A program made the translations under genes and the position numbers. Below the pieces are notes generated by a model. The model was not told where the DNA came from. It was given only the letters and a program-made list of their open reading frames with translations, and did not search any database. From Undaria pinnatifida (taxonomy: Eukaryota; Sar; Phaeophyceae; Laminariales; Alariaceae), in the NCBI GenBank assembly GCA_012845835.1, contig JABAKD010000001.1, positions 11,987,501 through 12,051,500 of the forward strand: 64,000 nucleotides of DNA. The letters run 5' to 3'. Shown piece by piece: positions 25,692 through 36,656 of the stretch (its first letter is position 1; every line of letters starts with the position of its first letter).

Positions 25692-27063
25692 TAGGGGTCT
25701 TCGCGGGTAGAGCCACCTCTTGCGGGTTAACTCGGGACCGCCAGTGAGGTTTCTAGGCCATGTGCTCCCGGCCCGGCCCGGCCGGTGAGATTTTCAAATT
25801 AGCAAACTCGGCCATGCCCGGCATGTGGGGTTTTGATAACCCCGTGAGACGCGACTTTTTCACCGACCGGGTTTGGCCGGCCCGCGGGAATACCCGTGGG
25901 TTGACCAACAACAAGAATTTCACGGGTCAAGTATTACGAAGGGTTTTAATCGGGTACACAAGGCGTTCCAACGTAGCATTCTGGGGCTGTTTTGAAAATT
26001 GCCGAGTCCAATCCAATTCAACAGGACAGCCCATTCGGGATGCAGCATTCAAATTTGGGCTGTGTCGACACTTGAGACGGAGGCACAATCTAGCGAAAAA
26101 ACATACCAGTATACCTCAACAGAATTCGACCGAACCAGCTACAGCGCGAACGCCAAACGCGCCTGGCACAGCCTAGTAGGCCCTCAGCAGCGTCTAAGAA
26201 ACTACAAGGGCCACCGCAAGCACAGCCATTCCTCCCGCTGCCCCGCCGACGCCACACGATGATCGACGCATCCATCACATGCACGAGTTCGTGCATTTTT
26301 TTCCGCAGCACTATCACCGCCGTTGTCCCGTGCGTGGGGTAGATTTCAGGGGTACTTCCGCCGACCCGGGAAACATCAAGATATCGAGAGTGATCCTCGT
26401 AAGTGCCGCCTGAACAATCAGGCGTTGGCTTCGGTGCGCTCAACGCGACGCTTGTGTGTCGTTGCTCGCCCCGTCGGTTTCCAGCAGGATGTTTTGACGA
26501 CTTTGCGGTGTGGTTTATTTTCTTGAGCATTTCACACGTCCGTGTTCCGCAGGACCCAAGCTATTTATTTCGAACTCTAATCCAGCATGCCATTGCCGCA
26601 CACACGCTCGGAATACAGAATATCGGCACAAGGAAGGCAGGAAGACGGTATCCTGCGTTGTTGGCGGGCTTCTCACGTGACGACGAAATGCGTGGGTCTT
26701 TTCGTGGGTCATATCAGCCCGGCCCGTGAACAAACCATTTCTCTTGAGTTTCCACCCGGCCTGGCCCGCGAGATTATCATATCACGGTCTTCGGGCTAGC
26801 TCTGCCAGTTATATTTTCAGATCACAGCCGCTCCGCCCGGACAGGCCCGGGCCGGCCCGGCCCGTGATTTTTGATTGGCAGACCTGGGCCGGCCAGTGAG
26901 ATTTTTAGATTTTCAAACCCGGTCCGGCCTGGTTCGCGAAGTTATCAATTTTCAAACCCGGTTGGGTCATGCCGACGCTCAGACTCGACCCGACCCCGCC
27001 CGTGATCCTTTTTCCACCCTCGGCCCGGAACGCGGGCCGTGGGCCGGCCCGCGAAGATCCCTG
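25692..27063 (+). mobile_element. hAT-like element with GGCCC-type ends
   Basis: The left end taggggtcttcgcggg is matched in inverted orientation by the right end (cgcgaagatccctg, ending 27063), giving an imperfect TIR of about 16 bp of the CAGGG/TAGGG type. Both ends are followed inward by subterminal GGCCC/GGCCGG-rich repeats (25770-25890 and 26820-27050) separated by a recurring gagatttttcaaa-like spacer. The interior carries a BED-finger-like remnant at 25940-26110. The flanking 8-bp sequences (aacagttc, gttgaagg) do not match, so no target duplication is evident. Confidence 0.6.
25760..26176 (+). pseudogene. BED zinc finger remnant of a hAT transposase
   Basis: This 138-codon open frame contains SNVAFWGCFEN near residue 74, followed after a gap by FGLCRHLRRRHNLAKKHTS. 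This matches the general BED-finger layout: an aromatic S-x-W-x-x-F start, then L-x-x-H-L-x-x-x-H. The expected Cys-x-x-Cys pair is not intact, as only single cysteines remain. The first 60 residues come from GGCCC repeats and are probably not real protein. The rest of a hAT transposase, including the dimerisation domain, was not found. The assignment rests on the finger pattern together with the hAT-like ends. Confidence 0.45.
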
Positions 27064-27373
27064 GTTGAAGGTCGCAAGCGGCTAGACTTACAACACCAAA
27101 ATATCACAAACTAGTCGCGGCAAGCAACTGACACCGTACAGGATACAAAAAAGACGACAAAACTAAGCTAGGTAGAGAGATAGCAACTAAAAAACGATAT
27201 GCAATCACCTATGCGGCTGAAATGATGCAGGATGCAAAGACGCAACACAATGTATCGGGTGCAAAAAGAACACGTGGCAAAGAGGAACTGCTGCACGACA
27301 GGAGAAACGCCCAAGCCAGTGAAAACACATCGGAGAACAGACGGAGAATGAGAAGAACAAGAAAGGAAAAAAG

Positions 27374-27408
<35 letters not shown>

Positions 27409-28090
27409 GCCAGCAAAGCATTATTTCTCGTACTCAAGGCGGCCAAAAAGTAGCATACGTTGCAGTCCATGCTATGCGTACTCGAGCTCGGAAGTTCGCC
27501 CCACGACCTGTCACATCCTTCCTAAGTTCCCGAGCATCGGTGTCGTGCCACTATGCTGTTGTTTTCACATGCCCTCGTTTTTCCGAAAGCTAGCCCGTGG
27601 TCACAGGCATGAATATGACGCAACCCATTTTACGATGGTAACAACAGGACATCACCGTAACAAAATACCACCTGGCATGCATAGACTATGTGGCTTGTGC
27701 AACCCCATTATCTTCGTAAATATTATAATAAACGATTACCTATCAATATGGAAACCAAAACGGTTCTTACATTTTCGGACGCATATTGGTACCAGTACCT
27801 GTTTGTTGTACTGATTGTATGTACATGCAACTTTCATAAGAAGCCCTGATCCCGACAAAAGTAACTCATTGCAGGCCCTATGGTGCTCACCCACTTGTAA
27901 TATTTTTAATAATCTCCTCGTATTACTCCTTGTGTCACAGAAGCAGTGGGCGCTAAGTGCGCTACAAATCCGTAGAAGCAATTGCACCATCCCCTTTTTC
28001 CTTTACGTGCACGCCTTTTAAGAATATTTGACGACCTTTAGTTCCCATATTCATACCTTGCACCCTGGAGCTTCAGCCTTTCTAATGTCC
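27064..28090. other. No recognised gene; GA microsatellite
   Basis: Nothing coding is recognised. A (GA)n run is present at about 27378-27405. Confidence 0.3.
27378..27405. repeat. (GA)n microsatellite
   Basis: About 14 GA units follow aaagaac. Confidence 0.9.
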
Positions 28091-28094
28091 CAGG

Positions 28095-28225
28095 ATAACA
28101 CCATAACACTAGCCCACCCTGATGAGCCGTATATGAATGCATATGGAAGATTCGGGGAAGCATCGGTTCCAAGGCCTGGAACATGACTCCAAGACGCGGC
28201 TTTTCAAAACCCACCTCCGCACTTT
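28095..28225 (+). mobile_element. SINE-B copy 3 (3' fragment)
   Basis: The piece acactagcccaccctgatga, then gcatatggaagattcgggg, then the cggcttttcaaaacccacc block matches the 3' part of family B (reverse complement of 12060-12205). Confidence 0.65.
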
Positions 28226-28751
28226 TACCTAGGAAAAATGCAAAAAGCAGAAAAAAAAAAAAATGAGAACGGAAGACGGGAAATTGATAATAAGATCGTC
28301 CAATGGTAATGGCGGAATCGGCAGACGCGAAAGCTATCGCCTTCCGCAGATTAACGCGGGCAATGGGAACAAGGGAAACAGAAAAAGAAAACGGGAACCC
28401 AGCGGCGATGAAGCGATACCTGCATCCGAGATACGCGAGTGAGCAACGAAGACATGCGGAAAACGCCGGGGTCGATTACGAGAGAGTTGAAAATTTCGAC
28501 ACGAAACCCTGAGCTATCGAAAAAGCGTATCAGAACACGATGTACGAAAATCTGCTCACGCGCAAAATGGAGAATGGACCTCGTTCTCAAACCTGCGGGG
28601 GCGGCGGCGAAACAGGACGGAGAAAATATCGGGGCACCCTCCTCACGAACGCCAAGCCAAGCCCAGGAAAACGAATGTCCCCCGAAGAACCACAGCAATA
28701 GTCCAGAAAAGCAGGATTAAAATGCTCGAGTGCGGTTGTGTGGAGTGCACG

Positions 28752-30610
28752 TCAACTAGCAACGTCCGCGCCTTGAGGTTCATCTATGTTGCGTTGAATC
28801 CCGCGCGCAGCTGATCTACGGCGACAGATAGTAAAGTACCAAGAACCTAGCACCCCTCCTGTCCAAGTCGTGTAGCGAGCCGGAGCGAGTGGAAGCTTGA
28901 TCGGTCCCAGATCGGTATTGGCCTGAGCGCTGATTTCCCCAACCTCCACAAACCATTGGCGGGTTTATACCAAACCTGGGCCCCGTTCGGAAGCACCGTA
29001 GTGTTGTAGTGGCGTGGCCGGTCAGCGCGCGGCACGCAGCCGTCGGCGGGTGCCGAAAATCGCTCGCTGTTCGCGCGGGAAAGTCCCCGTTGTGCAGCAC
29101 CAATGCGCATCTGGCGGTATAGGCGGTTGGTTTGGCGGTGTTGGTTCGGAGTGCCAGCCTAACAGACCATTTTTCGTTGTCGTGACGGCTGGGTGTTCAT
29201 CTCCCATTTCCATGATGGGCAAGAGGTGCGTCTCGTACGTTACCCCGATGACCCCGCCCTGGCCACCGACCGATTGATGGCCGGTCATCTATTCCGCCTC
29301 GAGCTCCTCGACGGGCGCAAACATGTCGTCCTGAGAGACACGATAGCGTGGATTTTTTATTGGTTAAAATTGACCAGCACGCATCGCGTCAGCCCGTCCG
29401 GGAGACACGTAAGCTTCCCGCCGCCGTCGTGGGGGTTGCCACAGGGGCTGCATCACTCGAGGGAGACGTGGCGGTGCGCATCTGTGCCGAGTTTGTCCGT
29501 GGAAATAACCAAATAGACAAGTCTATCCCCGAGGGGGGATACGTCCGGGTGTGTCGCTATAGGAGCAGGAGCCGACCGCAAGCATCTTGTAGGGGCCCAT
29601 TCAACTGAGCGCAAACGGTTGTCCTTGAGCACGCTCGCATCCGTGCCGGCCTTCACCCCTTGGCGAATAGTGCAGGCCGTATTATACAGCCAAGCCCAAC
29701 ATCGACAACACAACGAATCCGGAAGCCTGTCGCAAAACGACCGAAAGGCCTGAGTTTCCCTTTCCATGCGAGAAGCCGTTAAATAATGCTTTTCGCGAAC
29801 AGTATCGTTGGCGTGTTGTTGGAATTCAACGCCAGGTCGCAATATGCAGGGTGATCGCGGGCTAGACTCTGTTGGCCTGCGACCGCGGAGGGGTCGAACA
29901 TAGTGAGAGGGAGGCGCGGAAGCCTGGCCAAGTGATCCTCGTTGGGGGCCGGGCCGGGCCGGTGGCGACACTTACCGAATTATTGCAGCCGAACTGCACC
30001 TGAAGTAGTCACGCATCTCAATCATGTTGGCGCTTTTTTACGACTATAGCCACGCATCGGTGCCACTGCGTGGTTGACACGCTCCACACCGCCGCTACAG
30101 CTCGGATAATAGGAGCTGGCGGCGATTTTACTAGCACCAAGAAGCTTGTAGACGATGCGCGAAAGCTTAGATCAGAGCTGTAGGCCGTTGGCCGAAAGGA
30201 TATTACGTGGGCATCCCCGAAGAGAAATGTACCAGGTGACAAGGACGTTGTCTGTGCCCGCGGCTGTAAACTCGGCGGCAGTGGAACATGTCCGCGTGGT
30301 GGCTAATACGGTCGGTGAAAAGCGGGTTGAAGGTGTCACCCCGGGGCGTGATCGGCAGCGGCCCGAAATAGTCCACGAAGACCGCGATTCCCGGTCCCGG
30401 AGGGTGGGGGATCGAGATCACGGGCCAACGAACCGTCAAGTACGGTATCTTCCGCGCTTGGCAGTTCAGGGAGTGCCGCAGCCGCAGTGGGGGGACTCAT
30501 TCCTATCCACGAATAGAAACGTTCGAGCATGCGGAGAGTACAGACCGTGCCAAGATGGCAGGAAGCAGTCGAATGGCAGGCTTGCATAGTCCAAGGGCGC
30601 ATGTTAGGAA
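28752..30610 (-). pseudogene. Ty3/gypsy pol remnant G1 (integrase to C-terminus)
   Basis: Reading the minus strand from 30602: MQACHSTASCHLGTVCTL, the His/Cys-containing integrase N-terminal region; then TVRWPVIS and VDYFGPLPITPRGD (30439-30340), the start of the integrase core with the first catalytic Asp. The region around 29600-29970 contains RMERETQAFRSF and a post-integrase segment. The C-terminal end (28752-28949) reads LGPIKLPLAPARYTTWTGG then ARGIQRNIDEPQGADVAS and a stop. Stops and frame changes separate the blocks, so it is not functional. It parallels copy G2 at 34160-36626. Reverse transcriptase and RNase H are missing and no LTRs were identified. Confidence 0.85.
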
Positions 30611-30760
30611 ATAGGGGGTATTGGTACTAAGAACCAATTGCCTACCCAAGGTAAGCCTTACAGCACACTACGTGGGATGCCAGGGAGAGCACTTTTAACG
30701 TTCGACAGGAGGAAAGTGGTAAGAGTTTATTATTGGTAAACGGTGATCGCCGGCCATCAG

Positions 30761-30948
30761 ATCTGCCGTCGACGCCATTAGTTAAGGTATTCGAGGGTAT
30801 TAACCTGTCTGACCACTGATTAAAGGTTAACCGATCGTCTACCCGACCTAAGCAATCTGCCGTCGACGCCATTAGTTAAGGTATTCGAGGGTATTAATCT
30901 GTCTGACCACTGATTAAAGGTTAACCGATCGTCTACCCGACCTAAGCA
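30761..30948. repeat. 94-bp tandem duplication
   Basis: The unit beginning atctgccgtcgacgccatta starts at 30761 and again at 30855. The two 94-bp copies are almost identical (one visible change, aacctg to aatctg). Confidence 0.95.
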
Positions 30949-31071
30949 TTTCATGGCACTATCAGTGATACCAGATAGATGTCTCTGATGGAGTGGTACG
31001 TTGATGTTGCCGCTAACAGCGTCAAGAACGTCGGTTAAAGTCTCGGCGAGTGCATACCCGTGCCCGTTAAG

Positions 31072-31330
31072 ACTTCTTCTTGCGCAAAAGTTGATGAGCA
31101 GAAGTGCGAGAGCGTGGCTTAACAAAGTTCGATGAAAATCGAGGAGCATAAAAAACTGAAAAGTGGGCATACTGAATACTTTGCGCGATAAAAATGAAAG
31201 CACGTTATGGAGGGGAGAAGGAAAGGCATGAGTGACCACGGCATGTCCAAAGGGTCGACAGCACCTCTTGCTAGCCGCGCTGGACAGCGCAAGCGACGAC
31301 GAAAAGAAAACAGGAATAAAACCGATGCTA
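31072..31330 (+). mobile_element. SINE-A variant, body only
   Basis: It shares gcgagagcgtg, then cgatgaaaatcg, then aaaactgaaaagtggg, then gcgcgataaaaatgaa and gtgaccacggcatgtcc with the A family. The tRNA-like head is not present. It belongs with the subfamily at 44405, 53150 and 63860 that has the aaaagctgaaaagtggg insert. Confidence 0.6.
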
Positions 31331-31393
31331 TTGTGATAAACCAACGACCAGGAAGAGCCCTCTAAGAAACGTTCCGAGGACTTAGTTGCCAAG

Positions 31394-31722
31394 TTGCTGT
31401 AGTGTAAAACTGTTCAGTTGCTTGGTGGGACGCAAAGAGTCCTTGCAGGTCTGACGATGAATCATGTCCTCGGTGTTACCAACTTTTCTTCAGCTCGAAA
31501 GTAGGAGAGAAGCAGCTTGATATTGTTCCCTACGTGTTGATGACCTCTGAACAGAGCGGGCTCTCGCCCGTCCCATCTCATGATTATCTCGAATACAAAA
31601 CGTCATCATAACAGTGCCAAAACGGACTATTTGCCTAATTTGAGGTAATTGCCGGCTTCCAAAACCTTGCCACAACACTAGCGCACCCTAATAAGCCGCA
31701 TATGCAAAATATGGGAAATTAG
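31394..31722 (+). mobile_element. SINE-B copy 4, 5' segment
   Basis: gttgcttggtgggacg, then gcgggctctcgcccgtcc and the aacactagcgcaccctaata block match copy 5 at 36755-36960. The copy is cut by the hAT-like element at 31723 and continues at 33536. Confidence 0.75.
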
Positions 31723-32424
31723 CAGGGCTTTTCACGGGTCATGACCCGACCCGCGGGTCGGGTCAAGGGGGTTTCAAAATCTCGCGGGTCGGGTCGGGTC
31801 GGGTCGGGTCATTACGTTTTAAAATCTCACGGGTCGGGTCGGGTCAAGAGGTATTCAAAATCTCGCGGGTCGGGTCGGGTCGGGTCAAGAGGCTTCAAAT
31901 CTCGCGGGTCGGGTCGGGTCAAGAGGTTTCAAAATCTCGCGCGTCGGGTCGGGTCTGGTCGGGTCAAGAGGTTTTCAAAATCCCGCGGGTCGGGTCGGAT
32001 CATGATCCACGAGATACGGGTCACTTCGCGGGTCAAGCCATAATGACCCGTGAGTTGTTTTGGGCCGACCCGTGGGTCAAACCCGCGGATCTGGCCGGCG
32101 GATCTGCCTTTTTCAAACTTACAGCTGAGAGCCACATTGATGCCGTGCAGGCGCCACACGGGTCGGGCCCGCGGGTCCGCCAATAAAATACAAACGTTTC
32201 CGCTTCCTGCCTCCCTCGTGCCGATGCTCCGATCATATGTCATCACAGCGCGCAGAACAATCGACAGACAGTACCCCTAGCTACTCGTACTAAGGCATAC
32301 AGCAGTGTCACGCGAATCCTGTATCTACTGAAGCCGTAACAACAGTAGTAGTATTACGGTCATACCAGTGCGAAATGTGACCAAACGTAAAGAGGCAAGG
32401 AAGGGCACTCGTCGTCGAAGCAGT

Positions 32425-32455
<31 letters not shown>

Positions 32456-33535
32456 CTGGCAGCAACAAGCACCAGCAGCAGACCCCGGATTCTCGCGGAT
32501 CGCAGCCCCTGCTGACAGACCCACCGCCCCAGTTGTGGGCTTGCTGCCGGAGGCGGCTTAGCTAGGCTGCTTGCCGGGGCTGGAGACTGCACAGATAGAA
32601 GATAGATACAGCAGCAGTAGTATCTAGCTCGAGAATTATCATACCAGTACGAAATGTGACCAAACGTAAAAAAGCAAGAAGAGCAGCCGTTGTCGAAGCA
32701 GCAGCAGCAGCAAGCAGCAGCAGCAGCAGCAGCAAGCAGCAGCAGCAGCAGCAGCACAGCAGCAGCAGCAGCACCCTGGCAGCAGCAAGCACCAGCAGCA
32801 GCAGTCAACGCATCCTCGTGGATCGCAGTCCCTGCTGACAGATCCACCGCCCCAGTTGTGGGCTTTCTGCCGGAGGCGGCTCAGCTAGGCTGCTTGCCGG
32901 GGCCGGAGATTGCACTTATAACTTATAACTAGCTCGCTCGTCGGGTCGCTCGTCGGGTCGACCCGGTGGTCTAGCGTTACGGGCATGTCCATGCATGTGG
33001 GTTGCGGTTTCTTTCCTATTTCTCGCGCGCACACCACATGACATAATCATCAGCTGCAAAAAATGCCGGTAAAAAACGCAGAGAACACGACATACTGAGA
33101 AAAGTACAAGGGACCAAGGACCAACCAACCAACCGAGGTATACATGCTTTGACCCGTGACTTTTTGACTTTGACCCGTGATAAATGTCACGGGTCAAGTT
33201 AACGTGACCCGCCAGACGACCCGAATTTCGCGGGTCACCCGGATTGTCGCGGGTCGGGTCAGGTCGGGTCAGGACGATTTCAAAATCTCGCGGGTCGGGT
33301 CGGGTCAAGTCGTCTCGAAAATCTCGCGGGTCGGGTCATGTCGGGTCAAGACGTCTCGAAAATCTCGCGGGTCGGGTCGGGTCGGGTCGGGTCAAGACGT
33401 CTTGAAAATCTCGCGGGTCGGGTCGGGTCAGCTGACCCGACCCGACCCGACCCGACCCGACCCGACCCGACCCGACCCGACCCGACCCGACCCGACCCGA
33501 CCCGCGAGATTTGACCCGACCCGTGAAAAGCCCTG
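31723..33535 (+). mobile_element. Non-autonomous hAT-like element with GGGTC pentamer ends and an 8-bp target duplication
   Basis: The element starts CAGGGCTTTTCACGGGTC (31723-31740) and ends with the inverse, gacccgtgaaaagccctg, at 33535. It is flanked on both sides by the identical 8 bp gaaattag (31715-31722 and 33536-33543), the hallmark of hAT insertion. Inside each end are arrays of gggtcgggtc separated by a ~12-bp spacer of the type aagaggtttcaaaatctcgc (31750-32010 and 33240-33420). The right array flips orientation at a palindrome, tcagctga (33428-33435). No transposase frame survives. The centre holds a tandem duplication rich in CAG. Size 1813 bp. Confidence 0.9.
32361..32920. repeat. 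Tandem duplication (~279-bp offset) with CAG repeats
   Basis: cataccagtgcgaaatgtga starts at 32361 and recurs, nearly identical, at 32640. Both copies then run into CAG repeats (32418-32458 and 32697-32770), and both end with ccgccccagttgtgggct followed by a gccggaggcggct block. The long Ser-, Ala-, Leu- or Cys-rich frames here are products of the triplet repeat. Confidence 0.9.
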
Positions 33536-33650
33536 GAAATTAGGAGAAACCCCGGTTCCACGAACTATAACATGAATAGAAGGTGCGGCTCCTCAAAACC
33601 CACTCAAAATCCACTCCCAAACCTCTGAATGGGTAGAATCTGCAGCCAGG
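33536..33650 (+). mobile_element. SINE-B copy 4, 3' segment
   Basis: Continues the interrupted copy: gaaattaggagaaaccccgg, then gtgcggctcctcaaaaccca as in the reverse complement of 12090-12150. Confidence 0.7.
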
Positions 33651-34159
33651 GACAACGCGAAGAGCTGCAATTGAAAGAAAAACTTAGGAGCTATGACAAA
33701 AAAAAAACAAGCCAAAAACCTCCCACCGACCGCCAGTATGGCGGGGGTGGAAAATGAAAACGCTACAAAATACACGAAACGGGAAGGTGGCACTACCTGT
33801 ACCTACGAACCCGCGAGGAGAAGAACTGTCTAGCTGAAAATGTAGAACAAGGACAACAAAACAAAAGAACAAACAGTCCTGCGCCACGTTATGAGTAGAC
33901 AGATTACCCTTGCCACCCCCCGGCTCGGGGCTGAGGAGGGCATCGGCAGGGCGAAATTGAACGAACCCAAGAGACCGACAGTCCTGCGCCTCGAGCAACG
34001 ACGTGATTACCCAGATCCTGGCTGGGCACTGACCGGGGGGGTCGGCAGGAGTAGAAAAAACAAAAATGCAGGAAGCACCACAAAAACCCCAAGGAGAAAC
34101 ACCCTAGTCTCATAACCCAGAAAAAAGGAAAACTGTCGAGTTGCGCGACGGCGTTCCAG
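33651..34159. other. No recognised gene; flank of gypsy copy G2
   Basis: Possible untranslated or LTR-side sequence downstream of G2 on its minus strand. No repeat pair could be matched. Confidence 0.25.
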
Positions 34160-36626
34160 TCAACTAACCACAGCCTCGCCTCGAGATTCATCAACGTTAC
34201 GTTGGATCCCACGACGGAAGGCGCCGGCGACGTGGAGCTGAAGACACCGGGAACCTCGTACCGCCCCCGTCGAAGTCGTATAGCGCGCCGGAGGGAGAGG
34301 AAGTTTAATCGGGTCCGGGTCGTCCTTGAATCGGACCAGATATACCCCGTCCGCAGTCGTATTCGCGCTGATTTTCCCCAAGACACCACCCATCGTCGCC
34401 CTTTTGCCAAGCGTGGGCTCGCTTGGGGAGTACTGTGTCGCGGAAGCAACGAATTCACTCCGTGGGCGTGACGCAAGCGTAAATGGATGCCAAAAAACGT
34501 TCGCCTTTGTTCCGAGAAAACCCACGCTGTGCCGGGCCAATGCGCATCGGGCGGTAAAGGCGGTTGGTTAGGCGGTGTTTGTCCGGGGTTCCGTTCGAAT
34601 AAAGCAAAATGTGCGTGCGAGAGTGTTGGAGGTTCATTTCCCGCTCCCAGGATGGTCCAGGGAGTCCCACGCAATGCCCCTTGTGTAGCACCGCAATGAA
34701 TGACGCCACCTCGCCCGCAGACCGACTGGTGACCGGTGGTCTTCTCCACTTCAAGTCACTCGAGGGGCGTCGTCTTGAATGACGGGGCATGGAGGAGATT
34801 TCTTGGAAAAGTTGTTAATCGCGTGCTGCTTCAGCCCCGCCGGTAGGTATTTGGACATGTCACCGCTGTCGTGTAGGTTGACACAGGGCTTGCAGCGTTC
34901 GATCGGCCCTCTTCGGCGAGCATCCCAACCAGGTAGGTCGGAAGGGAGATCCAAAACACAGGAGGTTATCGCCGAGCGGCTAGGGTGTCGGCAGAGGAGC
35001 AGGGACCAAAGTGGTAGGACTTTGTAAGGACCCGTCCAGTTAAGCGCGAGTTTGGCCTTGAGTACCTGAGTGTCCGTGTTGGCCTTCACGCTTTTTTTGC
35101 GGATGGTGGAAGTTGAGTGGTACACCCACGCTCGACCACTCACGACAAACATGAGAAAAAGGCGCAGCGCGTCGGCGAGGGCGTTTTTACCGCAGTTTAC
35201 GAGGGAAACGGTGAAGGATTGGTGTTTGGGAACAATGTCGTCCGCGCGCTGCTGTCAGCCTGTAGCCAGATCGCAGTAGGCCAGATGATCGCGGGCCAAA
35301 CCTCTGGTGTCCAGCGACTCCAGGGCGTTCGAAAACTGTCAGAGGGAGGCGTGGAAGTCTACCCATGTAGGCCTCGTTGGGGACCAAAACCGTCGTCGCG
35401 CTGACCGAATTGTTGCGTGCGAATTCGACGTGAGGGAGCTGCAAATCTCGGTCGATTTGGCGATTGTTGACGACCATAGCCATCATTGGGTCATCGTGTG
35501 GTTCATCCGCTCAACGCCTGGGTTGCCGTTTGGACAGTAGCAGCTTGCGGTAGGCTATGGGCCCTCAAAAAGCTCACAAACAGCTTGTGAAAGCTTGGCG
35601 CAGAACTGGAGGCTGTTGTCCGAGACGATGATGCTTGGGCATCCCCAGAGGGGAATGTATGTATTGGCCAGGATGTGGCCGTGCCCTCAGAGGTGAACTC
35701 CGCGGCGATGATGGCAAACATATCCGTCCGACGACTGAAACGGTCGGTGAAGAGCAAGACGCAGCTGTCGCCTCGCGGCGTGGCCGGAAGAGGACCGAAA
35801 TAGTCGACGCTGATGGCGATGCCGGGACCTTCCGGCAGAGGCATGGAGGTGACCGGCCATCGGATAGTCAGCCGTGGGGTTTTCCGCGCTTGGCAATTCA
35901 AATAGTGGCGAAGCCACCACCGGGTGCATAAGTCATACCGATCCACCAGCGAAACCGCCCCAGCATGCGCAGTGTGCGCGTGGTGCCAAGGTGGCAAGAG
36001 GCCGTCAAATGACAGCTTACGTTATCCAAGGGCATGGCACGTAAATTCGAACAGGTTCGTCGTTCAACAAACTACCCACCTGTCTCACCGAGCTAGGCGC
36101 GTCAAGCGTTGGCGGCGGCGTCGGATGACGCACGAGTAGAACGATATCGTCGTCGGTTGTGTGTAAACGACCTTTATTTGTCAGCTGCTGGATGCTCGAA
36201 AGGAAGGGACGATTGTGCGATGGGTATCACGAAAAAAACCCGGGTGGCAGGGCCGACGGCCGGCCGATCGTGATGTACCGCATTGTGGCATGGCACATCA
36301 GGTCACCCTGCTGTTCTCACTCCCCGTCGGCATGCGATAATCGCGGGACGGAATCGGAGAACTGCAGTTCATAACTGTCGACAAGGGTGTCTAACCTTGT
36401 AGGTACAGTTGGCGTGTCGCCAGGAGTGGACGGAAGTCGCAATAGAAGAGTCCCAACAGGCTCTGCGCGGTCGCGGTCGAACGGAATCGGTACTGTGGGA
36501 ACAGGGGAGGCGGTAGGAGCAAGGGTTGCGGCGGTGGACGGGGTCGGCCGCGGCCGCGGGATGCGCGACGGGGTGCTAGCACGCCGGACAGAGGGTCGAG
36601 GGCCCCTGCCAAGGCCGAAGCCGTAA
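34160..36626 (-). pseudogene. Ty3/gypsy pol remnant G2
   Basis: Minus-strand order: a Pro-rich frame from 36612 and, in the next frame, LDTLVDSYELQFSDSVPRLS (about 36390), a linker before the integrase. Then TASCHLGTTRTLRMLGRF (about 36000-35950, zinc-binding region), TIRWPVTSMPLPEGPG and SVDYFGPLPATPRGD (35870-35790, first catalytic Asp). A frameshift is followed by YIPLWGCPSIIVSDNSLQF (about 35650, second Asp), then PNGNPGVERMNHTM (catalytic Glu), LPHVEFARNNSVSATTV (35400), LNWTGPYKVL (35040), RCKPCVNLHDSGDMSKYLPA (34890), and finally RGIQRNVDESRGEAVVS at 34160. All three DDE residues are visible, but in different frames. It is more complete than G1. No LTRs were recognised. Confidence 0.88.
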
Positions 36627-36656
36627 TTTACAGCGGGGGTGCGTTGCCGGTTGCTG

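Noticed and set aside
28296-28345. tRNA-Leu-like start (tggcggaatcggcagacgc)
   Set aside because: No anticodon arm, T arm or acceptor partner follows.
31741-32043. Arg/Gly/Ser repeat protein
   Set aside because: Encoded only by the GGGTC array of the hAT-like element.
32308-32847. Ala/Leu/Cys-rich 179-codon minus-strand gene
   Set aside because: Produced by CAG repeats inside a non-autonomous transposon.
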